From Deltaproteobacteria bacterium (GTDB lineage Bacteria; Myxococcota; JACRCW01), in NCBI GenBank assembly GCA_016218805.1, contig JACRCW010000007.1:1-60726 (forward strand): a stretch of 60,726 bases of DNA, written 5' to 3'. How positions within the stretch are numbered: position 1 is the stretch's first letter; each line of letters opens with the position of its first letter. Below, in pieces: positions 19,401 to 25,406 of this stretch. The position numbers and the translations under genes were made by a program. A model generated the notes under the pieces. That model saw only the letters and a list, made by a program, of their open reading frames with translations, did no database searches and was not told where the DNA came from.

Positions 19401-19684
19401 CCCGCCACCGAGGCGCCCGCCCCGGATGAATAGGACAGCGACAGTGAAGGCGTCATGCCCGCGTATCCCTGCGGCACCTTGATTGCGACGGAATGACGCA
19501 GCTGGCCCATGTTGGCATCCACCGCCACATTCTCGCCAATTCCCTCCAACGAGCCCGGACCGTCGGGGAGACTCACGCGGTCGTCGGACACGCCGGTCTG
19601 CGCCTGGACGGGACACGCCCACGCGAGCCATAGGGCTGCAGTCCGCGAAATCAACGTGAAACGTGCGGGAACGGCGGATCGCAT
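13442..19684 (-). CDS. SpvB/TcdB-mid/RHS protein, TcB-TcC-like toxin component
   Basis: A 2080-aa secreted protein; AGGAGGAATTCC precedes the ATG. The signal peptide ends near AQA (residue ~29). Residues ~38-290 are an SpvB domain (LSLSYSSGAGASVAGLGWNL; ARGLPEYDLDDEFVVNGSEQ). Residues ~355-650 carry FG-GAP/VCBS-like repeats (DINGDALPDIVD, DVNGDGRTDMVN, DINGDGLLDIVR). Residues ~670-800 match the TcdB middle domain (NGLGKTSAVTYG; YYDGVEKAFRGFARVEQ). RHS/YD repeats run from ~1150 to 1780, followed by the RHS core (FGARYYDGWTGRWTSPDP; NNPVNAVDPDG at ~1855-1865). The last ~215 residues are the variable C-terminal region, with two glycine-zipper hydrophobic stretches and a basic tail. Known Tc complexes use TcB plus TcC to form a cocoon that encloses the RHS tip toxin; here both are fused. 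It is the first gene of the operon. Confidence 0.9.
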   Translation of the reverse strand: MRSAVPARFTLISRTAALWLAWACPVQAQTGVSDDRVSLPDGPGSLEGIGENVAVDANMGQLRHSVAIKVPQGYAGMTPSLSLSYSSGAGASVAGLGWNLSLGFMERMTARGLPEYDLDDEFVVNGSEQLVRIPSTTPPVYRARFESGFVRYTWLDAGAGDEGYWRAEFPDGRISYYGADATGTLVPAARVVGAAGTFRYHLVETVDRYGHAIQYTYNLFGNVTLPVRVAWVFVAGSPVHEVTFAYEDRTDLVSDCKPGFNELLTKRLSRINVLSHGTRTHHYVLGYEDYATSGGFSRLSSVQLYGRDGGAYPVHETFTYSRGLGVQCQAGAGCRQAYTVDMGSIGANLQSGDATLIDINGDALPDIVDTSESGQAHRFFINRLHADGTHDFEAPFYSTVGTQASHDLSSPYVQVMDVNGDGRTDMVNSQTGQVLKNLGGGDWAEAYSLWSSGTGGVPDLAGDFDPTDGQLRTVRFLDYDNDKRIDLIRSENPGVSNITTVFRNMGNGGFQSDSGVENTQMGFEENSVELNDINGDGLLDIVRVTQTQVEFRLNLGWGHWAPVDTMTGLDLVSAQEAIDAELEDINGDSLSDLVLVKGNEVHYWLNRNGDAFDPKRVVTSADVDGDVPVRTSATVVLYADMNGNGSSDIVWIESGHVQYLELFPDRPNLVVRVENGLGKTSAVTYGTSVMHLARAGGAGSWQYALPSPMQVVDEFDEWDAIGQVHDITRYTYADGYYDGVEKAFRGFARVEQREPASAESEEGRGQVTYDVGATDVYRNGLVLTQTMMGAADRVIQVSENTYADCTVAGVPSTGLLFPVRHVCKTRERTELREGRPAGEWVVVEKRFAYDGYGNTVLQAQLGVTSVGGGACAACTTVGTFGKPCGPQCLGDEHYTRTTYTAPENNADRWILSRAVSVKTFGTADGSDQPADDQYGETVSYYDGPDFTGLPAGLATHGTLMRVTARAGVNGEVAVTARNKLDAHGNVIETLDALGVPDGNTHRRVYTMDAEGLRVVRIEVLLENAGGPYRLRRDAAYSPLFGLMTEGSEWQVVKNGVPEGTQHKTFYSYDEFARRTSTTRPEEEPGFATEEYTWEPGNPSSRVIERSRSVAGGALDSEEITCFDGQGRTFQQRQRIAANEYRVSGFTVVDAKGNPVRTYQPYMGTSGACDATPPNGVGFVAARFDAMSRVVEETYPAVASDGADPPVRRFEYRPLVETAYDLEDTSTTSAHKDTPTTRTRNGLGRLVSEETRLTAGGTPLTRTFTYDDDGNIATVTDADGAVTTQRYDLQGRLVESHSADRGTTTWEFDAAGNTIRTTGATGTVQRVTRDGANRILAEWDESDETGTRIGYFYDMAGECPAAQCAHAAGLLAYVRFPLDDGTTGEERNGYNPRGRVTYLGRLMDGHLLELRSQYDNVGRIRTEVYPDGRQVDYAYNGDDKVTAIAGVLDNVTYAPSGAIDQMSLANGVTVTYARDARNRLQGLTAVNANSQALLSFTYGLDRAGNILSVTDGHSPSGAPSANATYQYDALYRLVQAHLDPGNGAHEETLAHAYSPGGNIISTTSSLGAQSKAHVGTLSYGENGAGPHAVTTAGSMALGYDDAGRLVTRGDRHLTWDHQNRATSVTDERGRVTRYVYGYTGERIIKREDGHTTYYLTPQFEVRDGVATSYVVVDDRRVARMEDPSFAAVIFSDIAPATGPDTGITAAPDQVITAADGWVAQAVGAHLLAFATATRTSTVDQLLEASVRRLVDGDAERSAYLLLDHQGSTAAVTDETGQVTERYAYYPFGLLRHASGDGEDYGYTGKETDEDAGLAYFGARYYDGWTGRWTSPDPRYSRLAPKAPDEGDETTAAYRFVRNNPVNAVDPDGQFAVEASLAIAGAVALHSVSGAIIGGIAGALSSMFMGSKTYFDNCKTAELEVEDMGVWIEIFKAKTMVAVTAGVISGIVGGPIGGIVGGVVAAKVNQKRLGNLLKANEWLKDGQTSFLQEHASKYGDHDKEYNARTKAVGRWLGIGLLGAKKGAVKLWKMHGLKIKPPPDKKEIARTQARLEREMAKADADWDREHGIVRGGGKEAKSSGKDK

Positions 19685-19973
19685 GGAATTCCTCCTGCCT
19701 GTTCTCCGGGAGCGCCGCGAGCGGCGGGCCGCCGGTACGGGAAAAGCCGCGGCAACCTCCCACCGACGAGGAATGGTGGCAATCGACGCGCTCCGCTGGC
19801 GTTGACGCTCGCGTGGAGCGGAGGTCGCGAAATGTCACGTTCCGAGACATTCTATTGGAAATGCCGCCTAATGCATTCGCTTCAACGCGGTCACGAGCAT
19901 GGATGGAATTCCGCATTCATGTTGACGCAGCGAGCGGTGGGGGCGAGTGTACGGCGGCTTGTTGGGAGAACCG
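19685..19973. promoter_or_regulatory. Divergent intergenic region between RHS operon and paralogue pair
   Basis: This 289-bp stretch separates two divergently read transcription units, so it must hold both promoters. It has a locally lower GC content around 19830-19960. A 6-bp inverted repeat (AATGTC at 19831-19836 and GACATT at 19846-19851, 9-base spacer) is a possible operator. A TTGACG at 19802-19807 resembles a -35 box, but no good -10 lies 17 bases further on. I could not assign a sigma factor. Confidence 0.4.
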
Positions 19974-21059
19974 ATGCTCATCACGCCACGACGACGTTCG
20001 ATGTTTTCCACCGCGCTGTTTGCGCTCCTGGTCGCCTCGCCTGTCCGCGCGGACCAGGATCCGGCCACGGACAACGTAGGCGCGCTCTTCCCGTACACCG
20101 GCATGCTGGAGAAGAACGGGATGTCCATCAGCGGTCCGGTGGAGATGCGGCTTGCGCTGTATGACGGACCGGACCCGGCGTCCGGCACTCCACAGCCCGT
20201 CTCCTGGGAGGAGACCCAGACGGTCCAGGTCTACGGCGGCCGCTTCTCCGTCCTTCTCGGGCTGTGCGACCAGGTTCCGGCGGACGGCGCCTGCCCGGAC
20301 GGTGATTTGAATCCGTTGATTTCACTCCAGCAGGTGCTCCTCTACGCGGACGATCTCCACCTCGGAATTGTGCTGTATCCGCGCAGCGCGAACCCGGTGC
20401 CCCTGTTGGGCCGCAAGCGCCTCCTTCCTGTCCCGTACGCAGCGTGGTCGCGGGCGGCCAGTGACCTGCGCGTCGCCCGCGATCTCTCCGTGGCCGGGTC
20501 GGTCAACGTCGTCGGCAACGTATCCGCGAGCGGCCTGGTCCTGGGGGATGCTCTCGGCATCGCCGGTTACCGGGGCATCGCGTTTGACGGCCTCGACAAT
20601 GTGAATGGCTACGCCCTGGCGCAGGCGGCAAACGGATCGGAGACCCTCATCAACGCGCCCACCGGGGGTGCCGTCCGCGCGCGCATCAACAACGCCACCC
20701 GGGTATCCGTTGACGTCAACGCGGTGGACGTGTCGGGCCGGCTGTTGCGTGACGAGTTTGTCGTCAGCTGTGCGGCGGGCCTGTCAGGAGCCCAGTTCGC
20801 GTTCTGCTGCCGCATGAACGTCCGGAACGGTGCGACGGAGTGCAAGCGGACGGTGACCAACTGGGACTCCTGGGCCGCCATTCCCTCACCTTTCGCCGCG
20901 GGGTCGGCCGGGCCCTACTCGCTCAGTTGCGCCGAGCACGTCAGCGGCGTGAACTGGCCGGCGTGTTGCCGGTCCAATGCGTCCGGCACCGTGGAATGCC
21001 GGCTCAATTCTACGTCGTTCATGGACGGCGCGTGGACCGCGGGCGCCAACCCGTGGTGA
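19974..21059 (+). CDS. Exported repeat-family protein, paralogue 1
   Basis: ATG 19974 (361 aa) is chosen over ATG 19947 because GGGAG lies 7 bases upstream and a compact signal peptide follows (FSTALFALLVASPVRA, cleavage before DQDPATD). The N-terminal ~190 residues share a pattern with the next gene: DPATD, FPYTG.LEK.G, LYD, W.ETQ.V.VY.GRF..LLGLC, ADDL.LGIVL, KR.LPVPYA.W.RAAS. Proteins with this PYTG/LYD layout are common secreted products in Myxococcota and are sometimes annotated as tail-fibre-like. The C-terminal ~110 residues contain two related cysteine units (SCAAGLSGAQFAFCC and SCAEHVSGVNWPACC). No catalytic motif is visible. I infer a surface or matrix protein. Confidence 0.8.
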   Translation: MLITPRRRSMFSTALFALLVASPVRADQDPATDNVGALFPYTGMLEKNGMSISGPVEMRLALYDGPDPASGTPQPVSWEETQTVQVYGGRFSVLLGLCDQVPADGACPDGDLNPLISLQQVLLYADDLHLGIVLYPRSANPVPLLGRKRLLPVPYAAWSRAASDLRVARDLSVAGSVNVVGNVSASGLVLGDALGIAGYRGIAFDGLDNVNGYALAQAANGSETLINAPTGGAVRARINNATRVSVDVNAVDVSGRLLRDEFVVSCAAGLSGAQFAFCCRMNVRNGATECKRTVTNWDSWAAIPSPFAAGSAGPYSLSCAEHVSGVNWPACCRSNASGTVECRLNSTSFMDGAWTAGANPW

Positions 21060-21162
21060 AGCCCCGCGGCGCCATGCGGATGGAGACGTGCTTGACGGTG
21101 GAATCATGCGAGTCGAACGCTGCGCTTCCGCGCGTTCGCGTGCGCGACAGGAGGTGGAGACC

Positions 21163-22050
21163 ATGAAGGTCGTTCGCGGTCGTTCGGCTGTGCTGCTTGC
21201 CCTCCTGGCTACGCTGCCCGCGGTGTCCACGCTGGCGGACTCGGACCCGGCCACCGACGACGTTGTCAACCTGTTCCCGTACACCGGCATCCTGGAGAAG
21301 GACGGTGCGGGTGTCAGCGGCGTCGTGGTGATGCGGTTCTCGCTGTATGACGCGCTCGGCACCGCGCCGCTCTGGTTCGAAACCCAGTCCGTGGACGTGT
21401 ACCGCGGGCGATTCACCGCGCTACTGGGCCTGTGCGACAGGACCCCGGCCGCGTGTCCCGGCGGCGATGCCGACCCCGTCGCAATTGACGACGTGATTCA
21501 GTTTGCGGACGACCTGCAGCTCGGCATTGTGCTCAACCCGGGGCCGTCCGAAGTGGTGCTGCAGAACCGCAAGCGCTTCCTGCCCGTGCCGTACGCGGTG
21601 TGGACGCGCGCCGCCAGCAGCCTGCAGGTCGCGCGGGACCTGGCGGTCGGCGGGAACTCGTCCTTCACCGGTGATGTCACGGCGGCCGGCCGCTTGGTGG
21701 TGCGGGGCGTCGAACTGTCCTGCCCCAACGACACGCCCACGCGGCACGGCCAGTGCTGGTGGTTGCACTACGCCACCGCCGGGCTGACACACTCCCAGGC
21801 CGCGCAGGCATGCGCCGCGCAGCACGCGCGGCTCTGCACCGTCGCCGAGATGTCCAGTCTCCAGTCGGCGGGTGCGGAAGAGTGCACCTACGGCTGGTTC
21901 GCGGACCGCGTGGACTCCGGCACGATGTACATCGGGTTCCCGATTCAGACCGCCACGGCGAACAGCGCTTCGGGTGGTTGCGGCTACGGCGGGCTCAACC
22001 TGCAGACCCGTCCGGCGAATTCCCTTCATTCGGCCTACTGCTGCCGGTAG
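21163..22050 (+). CDS. Exported repeat-family protein, paralogue 2 with lectin-like tail
   Basis: ATG 21163 is set by a strong AGGAGGTGGAG site; longer in-frame starts lack one. The 295-aa product has a signal peptide (AVLLALLATLPAVSTLA) and then the same N-terminal domain as its upstream neighbour (DPATDDVVNLFPYTGILEK; LYDALGTAPLWFETQSV). The C-terminus differs: residues ~185-295 have C...WWLHYATAGLTHSQAAQ, then ARLCTVAEM, then GYGGLNL and a final YCCR. That W/C pattern recalls C-type-lectin or link-type folds, but I would not assert it. It starts about 100 bp after paralogue 1. The pair looks like a duplication with exchange of the C-terminal domain, consistent with a variable binding module on a conserved base. 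Confidence 0.8.
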   Translation: MKVVRGRSAVLLALLATLPAVSTLADSDPATDDVVNLFPYTGILEKDGAGVSGVVVMRFSLYDALGTAPLWFETQSVDVYRGRFTALLGLCDRTPAACPGGDADPVAIDDVIQFADDLQLGIVLNPGPSEVVLQNRKRFLPVPYAVWTRAASSLQVARDLAVGGNSSFTGDVTAAGRLVVRGVELSCPNDTPTRHGQCWWLHYATAGLTHSQAAQACAAQHARLCTVAEMSSLQSAGAEECTYGWFADRVDSGTMYIGFPIQTATANSASGGCGYGGLNLQTRPANSLHSAYCCR

Positions 22051-22059
22051 CCCGAGTCG

Positions 22060-22280
22060 TGTGGATCGGAAGTGGCGTGACGGCGGCGGGTACGGCGCGC
22101 GCGGATGGCGACGGACGACGTCGTGAACTGTTCCCCTTCACGGGCGTTCTTGAGAAAGCTGGTTCGGGTGTCGGCGGCCTGGTGGCGATAACGTTCGCTG
22201 TACGACAGCGCGGGGACCGCCGCGATCTGGCACGCGCCCGTTTCGCCGGTCTGCTGGGCTGCGTGCGTCACCGCGGCTGA
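22060..22280 (+). pseudogene. Decayed fragment of a third paralogue
   Basis: Directly after paralogue 2 the DNA encodes, in alternating frames, pieces of the same N-terminal domain: ATDDVVN (from ATGGCGACGGACGAC), then ELFPFTGVLEKAGSGVGGLV in another frame, then LYDSAGTAAIW, then RFAGLLGC. Compared with paralogue 2 the order is kept, but at least three frame changes and a short deletion (the QSVDVY part) are present, and no C-terminal domain remains. It therefore cannot make the full protein. The next intact gene starts at 22300. Confidence 0.75.
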
Positions 22281-22299
22281 CCGTGCCATAGCGCCCGGT

Positions 22300-23403
22300 G
22301 TGACTGACACCGTCCTCCTCACCGGCGCCACGGGGCAACTCGGAACCGCGCTGCTTCCCCGTCTCGTCGCCCACAACGGCACCGTGGTGCTGGCGCTGGT
22401 GCGCGGCCGTGACGCCGCGGAGGTGGAGCGCCGCCGCGCGGACCTGGTCACCCGCTGCGGCGTCCCGGACCACCGCGTCCACGCCGTGCAGGGTGATGTC
22501 TCCGCACCGGGTCTGGGCCTGGACGCAGCCGCGCGCGCCCGGGTGGAATCCGAGGCAACCTCCATTGTCCACGCCGCCGCGGCGGTGCGGTTTGACCTCC
22601 CGGCGGACAAGGCCGCGCGCTCCAACATTGCGGCCACCGAATCCGTGCTGGAGCTTGCGCGGGCGCTGCACCAGGCGCGGCGGCTAAAGCGGCTGGACCA
22701 CGTGTCCACCGCGTACGTCGCGGGCCGGCACACCGGACGGTTCCACGAACACGACCTGGACGTGGGCCAGCAGTTCCGCAACACGTACGAGTGGTCCAAG
22801 CTCCAGAGCGAATTGCGCGTGCGCGCTGCCATCGCCGAGGGCCTGCCCATCAGCGTGCACCGGCCGTCCATCGTGGTGGGCGAGGCCGCCACCGGACGGA
22901 CGCGCGCGTTCAACGTCCTGTACTGGCCGCTGAAGATCTACGTGCGCGGCTGGTGGCGCACCTTCCCCGGCAGGCCGGACACGCGCGTGGACATTGTGCC
23001 GGTGGACTGGGTGGCGGACGCCATCACACGGCTGCGCCGGCTGGATGACACGCTGGGCCGCACCTTCCACCTGGCCGCCGGCGACGACGCCAGGACCGTC
23101 CGCGAACTGGCCGAGCGCATTGCCGCGCTCACCGGGGGACCACCGGTCCGCTACATTGACCAGGCGCGCTACCGGCGGTTTGTGCGGCCGTTGATCTGGC
23201 CATTCCTGTCCCTGACGCGCCGCGGCCGGGGCATCCTGCGCGGCGGTGAAGCGTACATGCCCTACTTCCTGGGCAACCCGGTGTTTGACACGTCGTCAAC
23301 GCGGGCCGCGCTGGGGGACGCGGGCAGCCCGCCGCCCGTGCTGGAGTACCTGGAGCGCGTGGTCCGCTTTGCGGTGGACCGGGACTTTGGCGACCCGGGC
23401 TGA
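22300..23403 (+). CDS. Extended SDR, acyl/thioester reductase-like
   Basis: A 367-aa protein with a GTG start. The nucleotide-binding motif GATGQLG lies at residues 9-15. The catalytic set is typical of extended SDRs: Ser136 in HVSTAYV, then Tyr163 and Lys167 in YEWSK. The blocks VSTAYVAG...G.F.E and N.YEWSK are characteristic of the NAD_binding_4 / male-sterility group that includes fatty acyl-CoA reductases and thioester reductases. Predicted role: NAD(P)H-dependent reduction of an acyl thioester or oxidation/reduction of a beta-hydroxy lipid. It leads a co-directional set with a KAS III enzyme (46 bp later) and a FabK-like flavoprotein, so a specialised fatty acid or polyketide-like product is likely. 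The exact substrate is unknown. Confidence 0.75.
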   Translation: MTDTVLLTGATGQLGTALLPRLVAHNGTVVLALVRGRDAAEVERRRADLVTRCGVPDHRVHAVQGDVSAPGLGLDAAARARVESEATSIVHAAAAVRFDLPADKAARSNIAATESVLELARALHQARRLKRLDHVSTAYVAGRHTGRFHEHDLDVGQQFRNTYEWSKLQSELRVRAAIAEGLPISVHRPSIVVGEAATGRTRAFNVLYWPLKIYVRGWWRTFPGRPDTRVDIVPVDWVADAITRLRRLDDTLGRTFHLAAGDDARTVRELAERIAALTGGPPVRYIDQARYRRFVRPLIWPFLSLTRRGRGILRGGEAYMPYFLGNPVFDTSSTRAALGDAGSPPPVLEYLERVVRFAVDRDFGDPG

Positions 23404-23449
23404 TTCCGTATTGCGTTTCTGCGTGCACCTTGGGCAGTCTGGCGCGCCC

Positions 23450-24436
23450 ATGCGTGCGTACATTTCAGGGACCGGGTCCTACCTGCCGGCGCGGGTGATG
23501 ACCAACGAAGAAGTCTGCCGCCGTGCCCCGACGACGGACGCGTGGATTCGCGAGAAGCTGGGGATTGAGACGCGCCGCATTGCCGCACCAGACGAGCAGG
23601 CCTCCGACATGGGCACCGCCGCGGCGCGGCAGGCGCTGGCCGCCGCGGGGCTGGGGTCCAACGACCTGGACGCCATCCTGTGCGCGCTGGGGACGGGTGA
23701 CGTCGTGTCGCCCGCCACCGCCGGGTACATCCAGCACAAGCTGGGCGTCACCAACCAGTGCATGGCCATGGACATCCGCGCGGCCTGCGCCGGTGGCATC
23801 AGCGGCATCCAGTTGGGGCGCAGCCTCATCACCGCGGGGATGGCGCGGCACGTTCTCGTTGTGGGGACGCAGCTGGGGTCCCGCACGGCGGTGGACTGGT
23901 CAGACCGGCTCACCGCGGGCATCTTTGGTGACGGCGCGGGGGCCGCGGTGGTCTCCGCCACGCAGGACGCCACGCGGGGCATCCTGGCCGGGCGCGTGCA
24001 CACGGACGGGAGCCTCACCGGGATAGTGGGACAATACGCGGGCGGCTCGGTGGAGCCGCTCACCGCGGAGGTGCTGAAGACCGGGCGGCAGTTCATCCGC
24101 ATGGATGGCAAGGCGGTGTGGGCGTGCGCGGAGCGGGTGCTGCCGCAGGTGGTGGGCGAAGTGCTGCAGGAGGCGGGACTCTCGTTGTCCGACGTGGACT
24201 TTGTGGTGGCGCACCAGGCCAACCGGCGCATGCTGCTGCACATCCTGGGGCTGATGGGGATGGACGCCACGCGCACGCACACCAACGTGGAGCACTACGG
24301 GAACACGGTGGCGGCCAGTGCGCTCATTGCCCTGGACGAAAGCGTGCGCCAGGGCCACGTGCGCCCCGGAAAACGCGTGGTGATGATGGCCATTGGCGCC
24401 GGCATGACGTGGGGCGCGCTGGCAATGAGGTGGTGA
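23450..24436 (+). CDS. 3-oxoacyl-ACP synthase III (FabH-like)
   Basis: A 328-aa protein, the usual length for KAS III. The catalytic triad is visible: Cys113 in IRAACAGG, His255 in VAHQANRRM and Asn285 in HYGNTVAAS. The C-terminal GAGMTWGALAMRW matches the FabH ending. The reaction is decarboxylative condensation of an acyl-CoA with malonyl-ACP to start a fatty acid or related chain. ATG 23450 is chosen because homologues begin at this MRAYISGTG motif; in-frame sequence upstream is out of character. The stop overlaps the ATG of the next gene (TGATG), which implies translational coupling. Whether this is the housekeeping FabH or a dedicated starter enzyme cannot be told here, but its neighbours favour a pathway gene. 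Confidence 0.9.
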   Translation: MRAYISGTGSYLPARVMTNEEVCRRAPTTDAWIREKLGIETRRIAAPDEQASDMGTAAARQALAAAGLGSNDLDAILCALGTGDVVSPATAGYIQHKLGVTNQCMAMDIRAACAGGISGIQLGRSLITAGMARHVLVVGTQLGSRTAVDWSDRLTAGIFGDGAGAAVVSATQDATRGILAGRVHTDGSLTGIVGQYAGGSVEPLTAEVLKTGRQFIRMDGKAVWACAERVLPQVVGEVLQEAGLSLSDVDFVVAHQANRRMLLHILGLMGMDATRTHTNVEHYGNTVAASALIALDESVRQGHVRPGKRVVMMAIGAGMTWGALAMRW

Positions 24437-25395
24437 TGCGGTTCGACACGCCGTTGACGAGGTTGCTGGACATTGAGATTCCCATCATCCAGGGGCCCAT
24501 GGCCTGGCTGAGCGAGCCGGAGCTGGTGTCCGCCGTCAGCAACGAGGGTGGCCTGGGCGTGCTGGGTGCGTCGCTGTACACGGCGGAGGAATTCGAAGAG
24601 CGGGTGCAGCGCACGCTGGAGCTGACGCGGCGCCCGTTTGGCGTGAACTTCCCGCTGGTGCTGATGGAGTATGACGCGCACCTGGAGGTGGCGCTCAAGC
24701 ACGGCGTGCGCATCATCGTCACGTCCGCCGGTTCACCCAAGCGCTACACACCGCGCGTCAAGCAGGCCGGGGCGCTGTGCATCCACGTGGTGCCCAGCCT
24801 CAAGCACGCGGTGGCCGCGGTGGATGCGGGGGTGGACGCGGTGGTGCTGGAGAGCATTGAAGCCGGCGGCCACATCAGCGGCGAAGGCCTGACCGGGTTC
24901 ACCAACATTCCGCACGCGCGCGCTGGCGTGAAGGTGCCCCTGGTGGCCGCGGGCGGGATTGTGGACGGGCGCGGCATGGCGGCGGCCATGGCGCTGGGCG
25001 CAGACGGCGTGCAGATGGGCACGCGCTTTCTGGCCACCACGGAGGGCAACGCGCACCCGCGCTACAAGCAGATGCTGCTGGACGCCGGCGAGCACGACAC
25101 GCCCGTGCACAGCAAGCAGCACCACCCGGGCCGCGCGCTGCGCACGCCCGTGGTGGAGAAGCTGTTGGAGATGGAGCGCGGCTTGCGCCCGCCGGAAGAG
25201 ATCCGGCAGGTCATCGGCCGGGGGCGTGCGCGCAAGGCGGCGGAGCACGGCAACCTGGAGGAGGGGTTGTTCTTTGCGGGCGCCGGCGCCTCGCTGGTGC
25301 GGGACATCATCCCCGTCCGTGAGCTGATGCGTCGCACGCTGGCCGAGTACGACCAGGCCGTGGCCCACCTGCGCAACCTGGCCGGGCTGCGCTGA
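24436..25395 (+). CDS. FabK / nitronate monooxygenase family flavoprotein
   Basis: A 319-aa FMN-dependent TIM-barrel protein. The N-terminus IPIIQGPMAWLSEPELVSAV is the hallmark of the 2-nitropropane dioxygenase/FabK family. The phosphate-binding region AAGGIVDGRGMAAAMALGAD and QMGTRFLAT are present. EAGGHISGEGLTG lies near residue ~150. FabK proteins reduce enoyl-ACP; nitronate monooxygenases oxidise nitronates. Coupling to a KAS III gene (ATG 24436 overlaps the preceding TGA, with GAGGTGG just upstream) favours the enoyl-ACP reductase role. It is the last gene of the SDR-KAS III-FabK set. Confidence 0.85.
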   Translation: MRFDTPLTRLLDIEIPIIQGPMAWLSEPELVSAVSNEGGLGVLGASLYTAEEFEERVQRTLELTRRPFGVNFPLVLMEYDAHLEVALKHGVRIIVTSAGSPKRYTPRVKQAGALCIHVVPSLKHAVAAVDAGVDAVVLESIEAGGHISGEGLTGFTNIPHARAGVKVPLVAAGGIVDGRGMAAAMALGADGVQMGTRFLATTEGNAHPRYKQMLLDAGEHDTPVHSKQHHPGRALRTPVVEKLLEMERGLRPPEEIRQVIGRGRARKAAEHGNLEEGLFFAGAGASLVRDIIPVRELMRRTLAEYDQAVAHLRNLAGLR

Positions 25396-25406
25396 GCGGA
25401 CCCCGG

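Noticed and set aside
16682..19429. 915-aa open frame opposite the RHS gene
   Set aside because: Same reason; His/Arg/Val-rich mirror of the SpvB/RHS coding sequence.
19974..22280. Prophage tail-fibre interpretation of the paralogue pair
   Set aside because: Both have Sec signal peptides and there are no phage structural, lysis or integrase genes around them.
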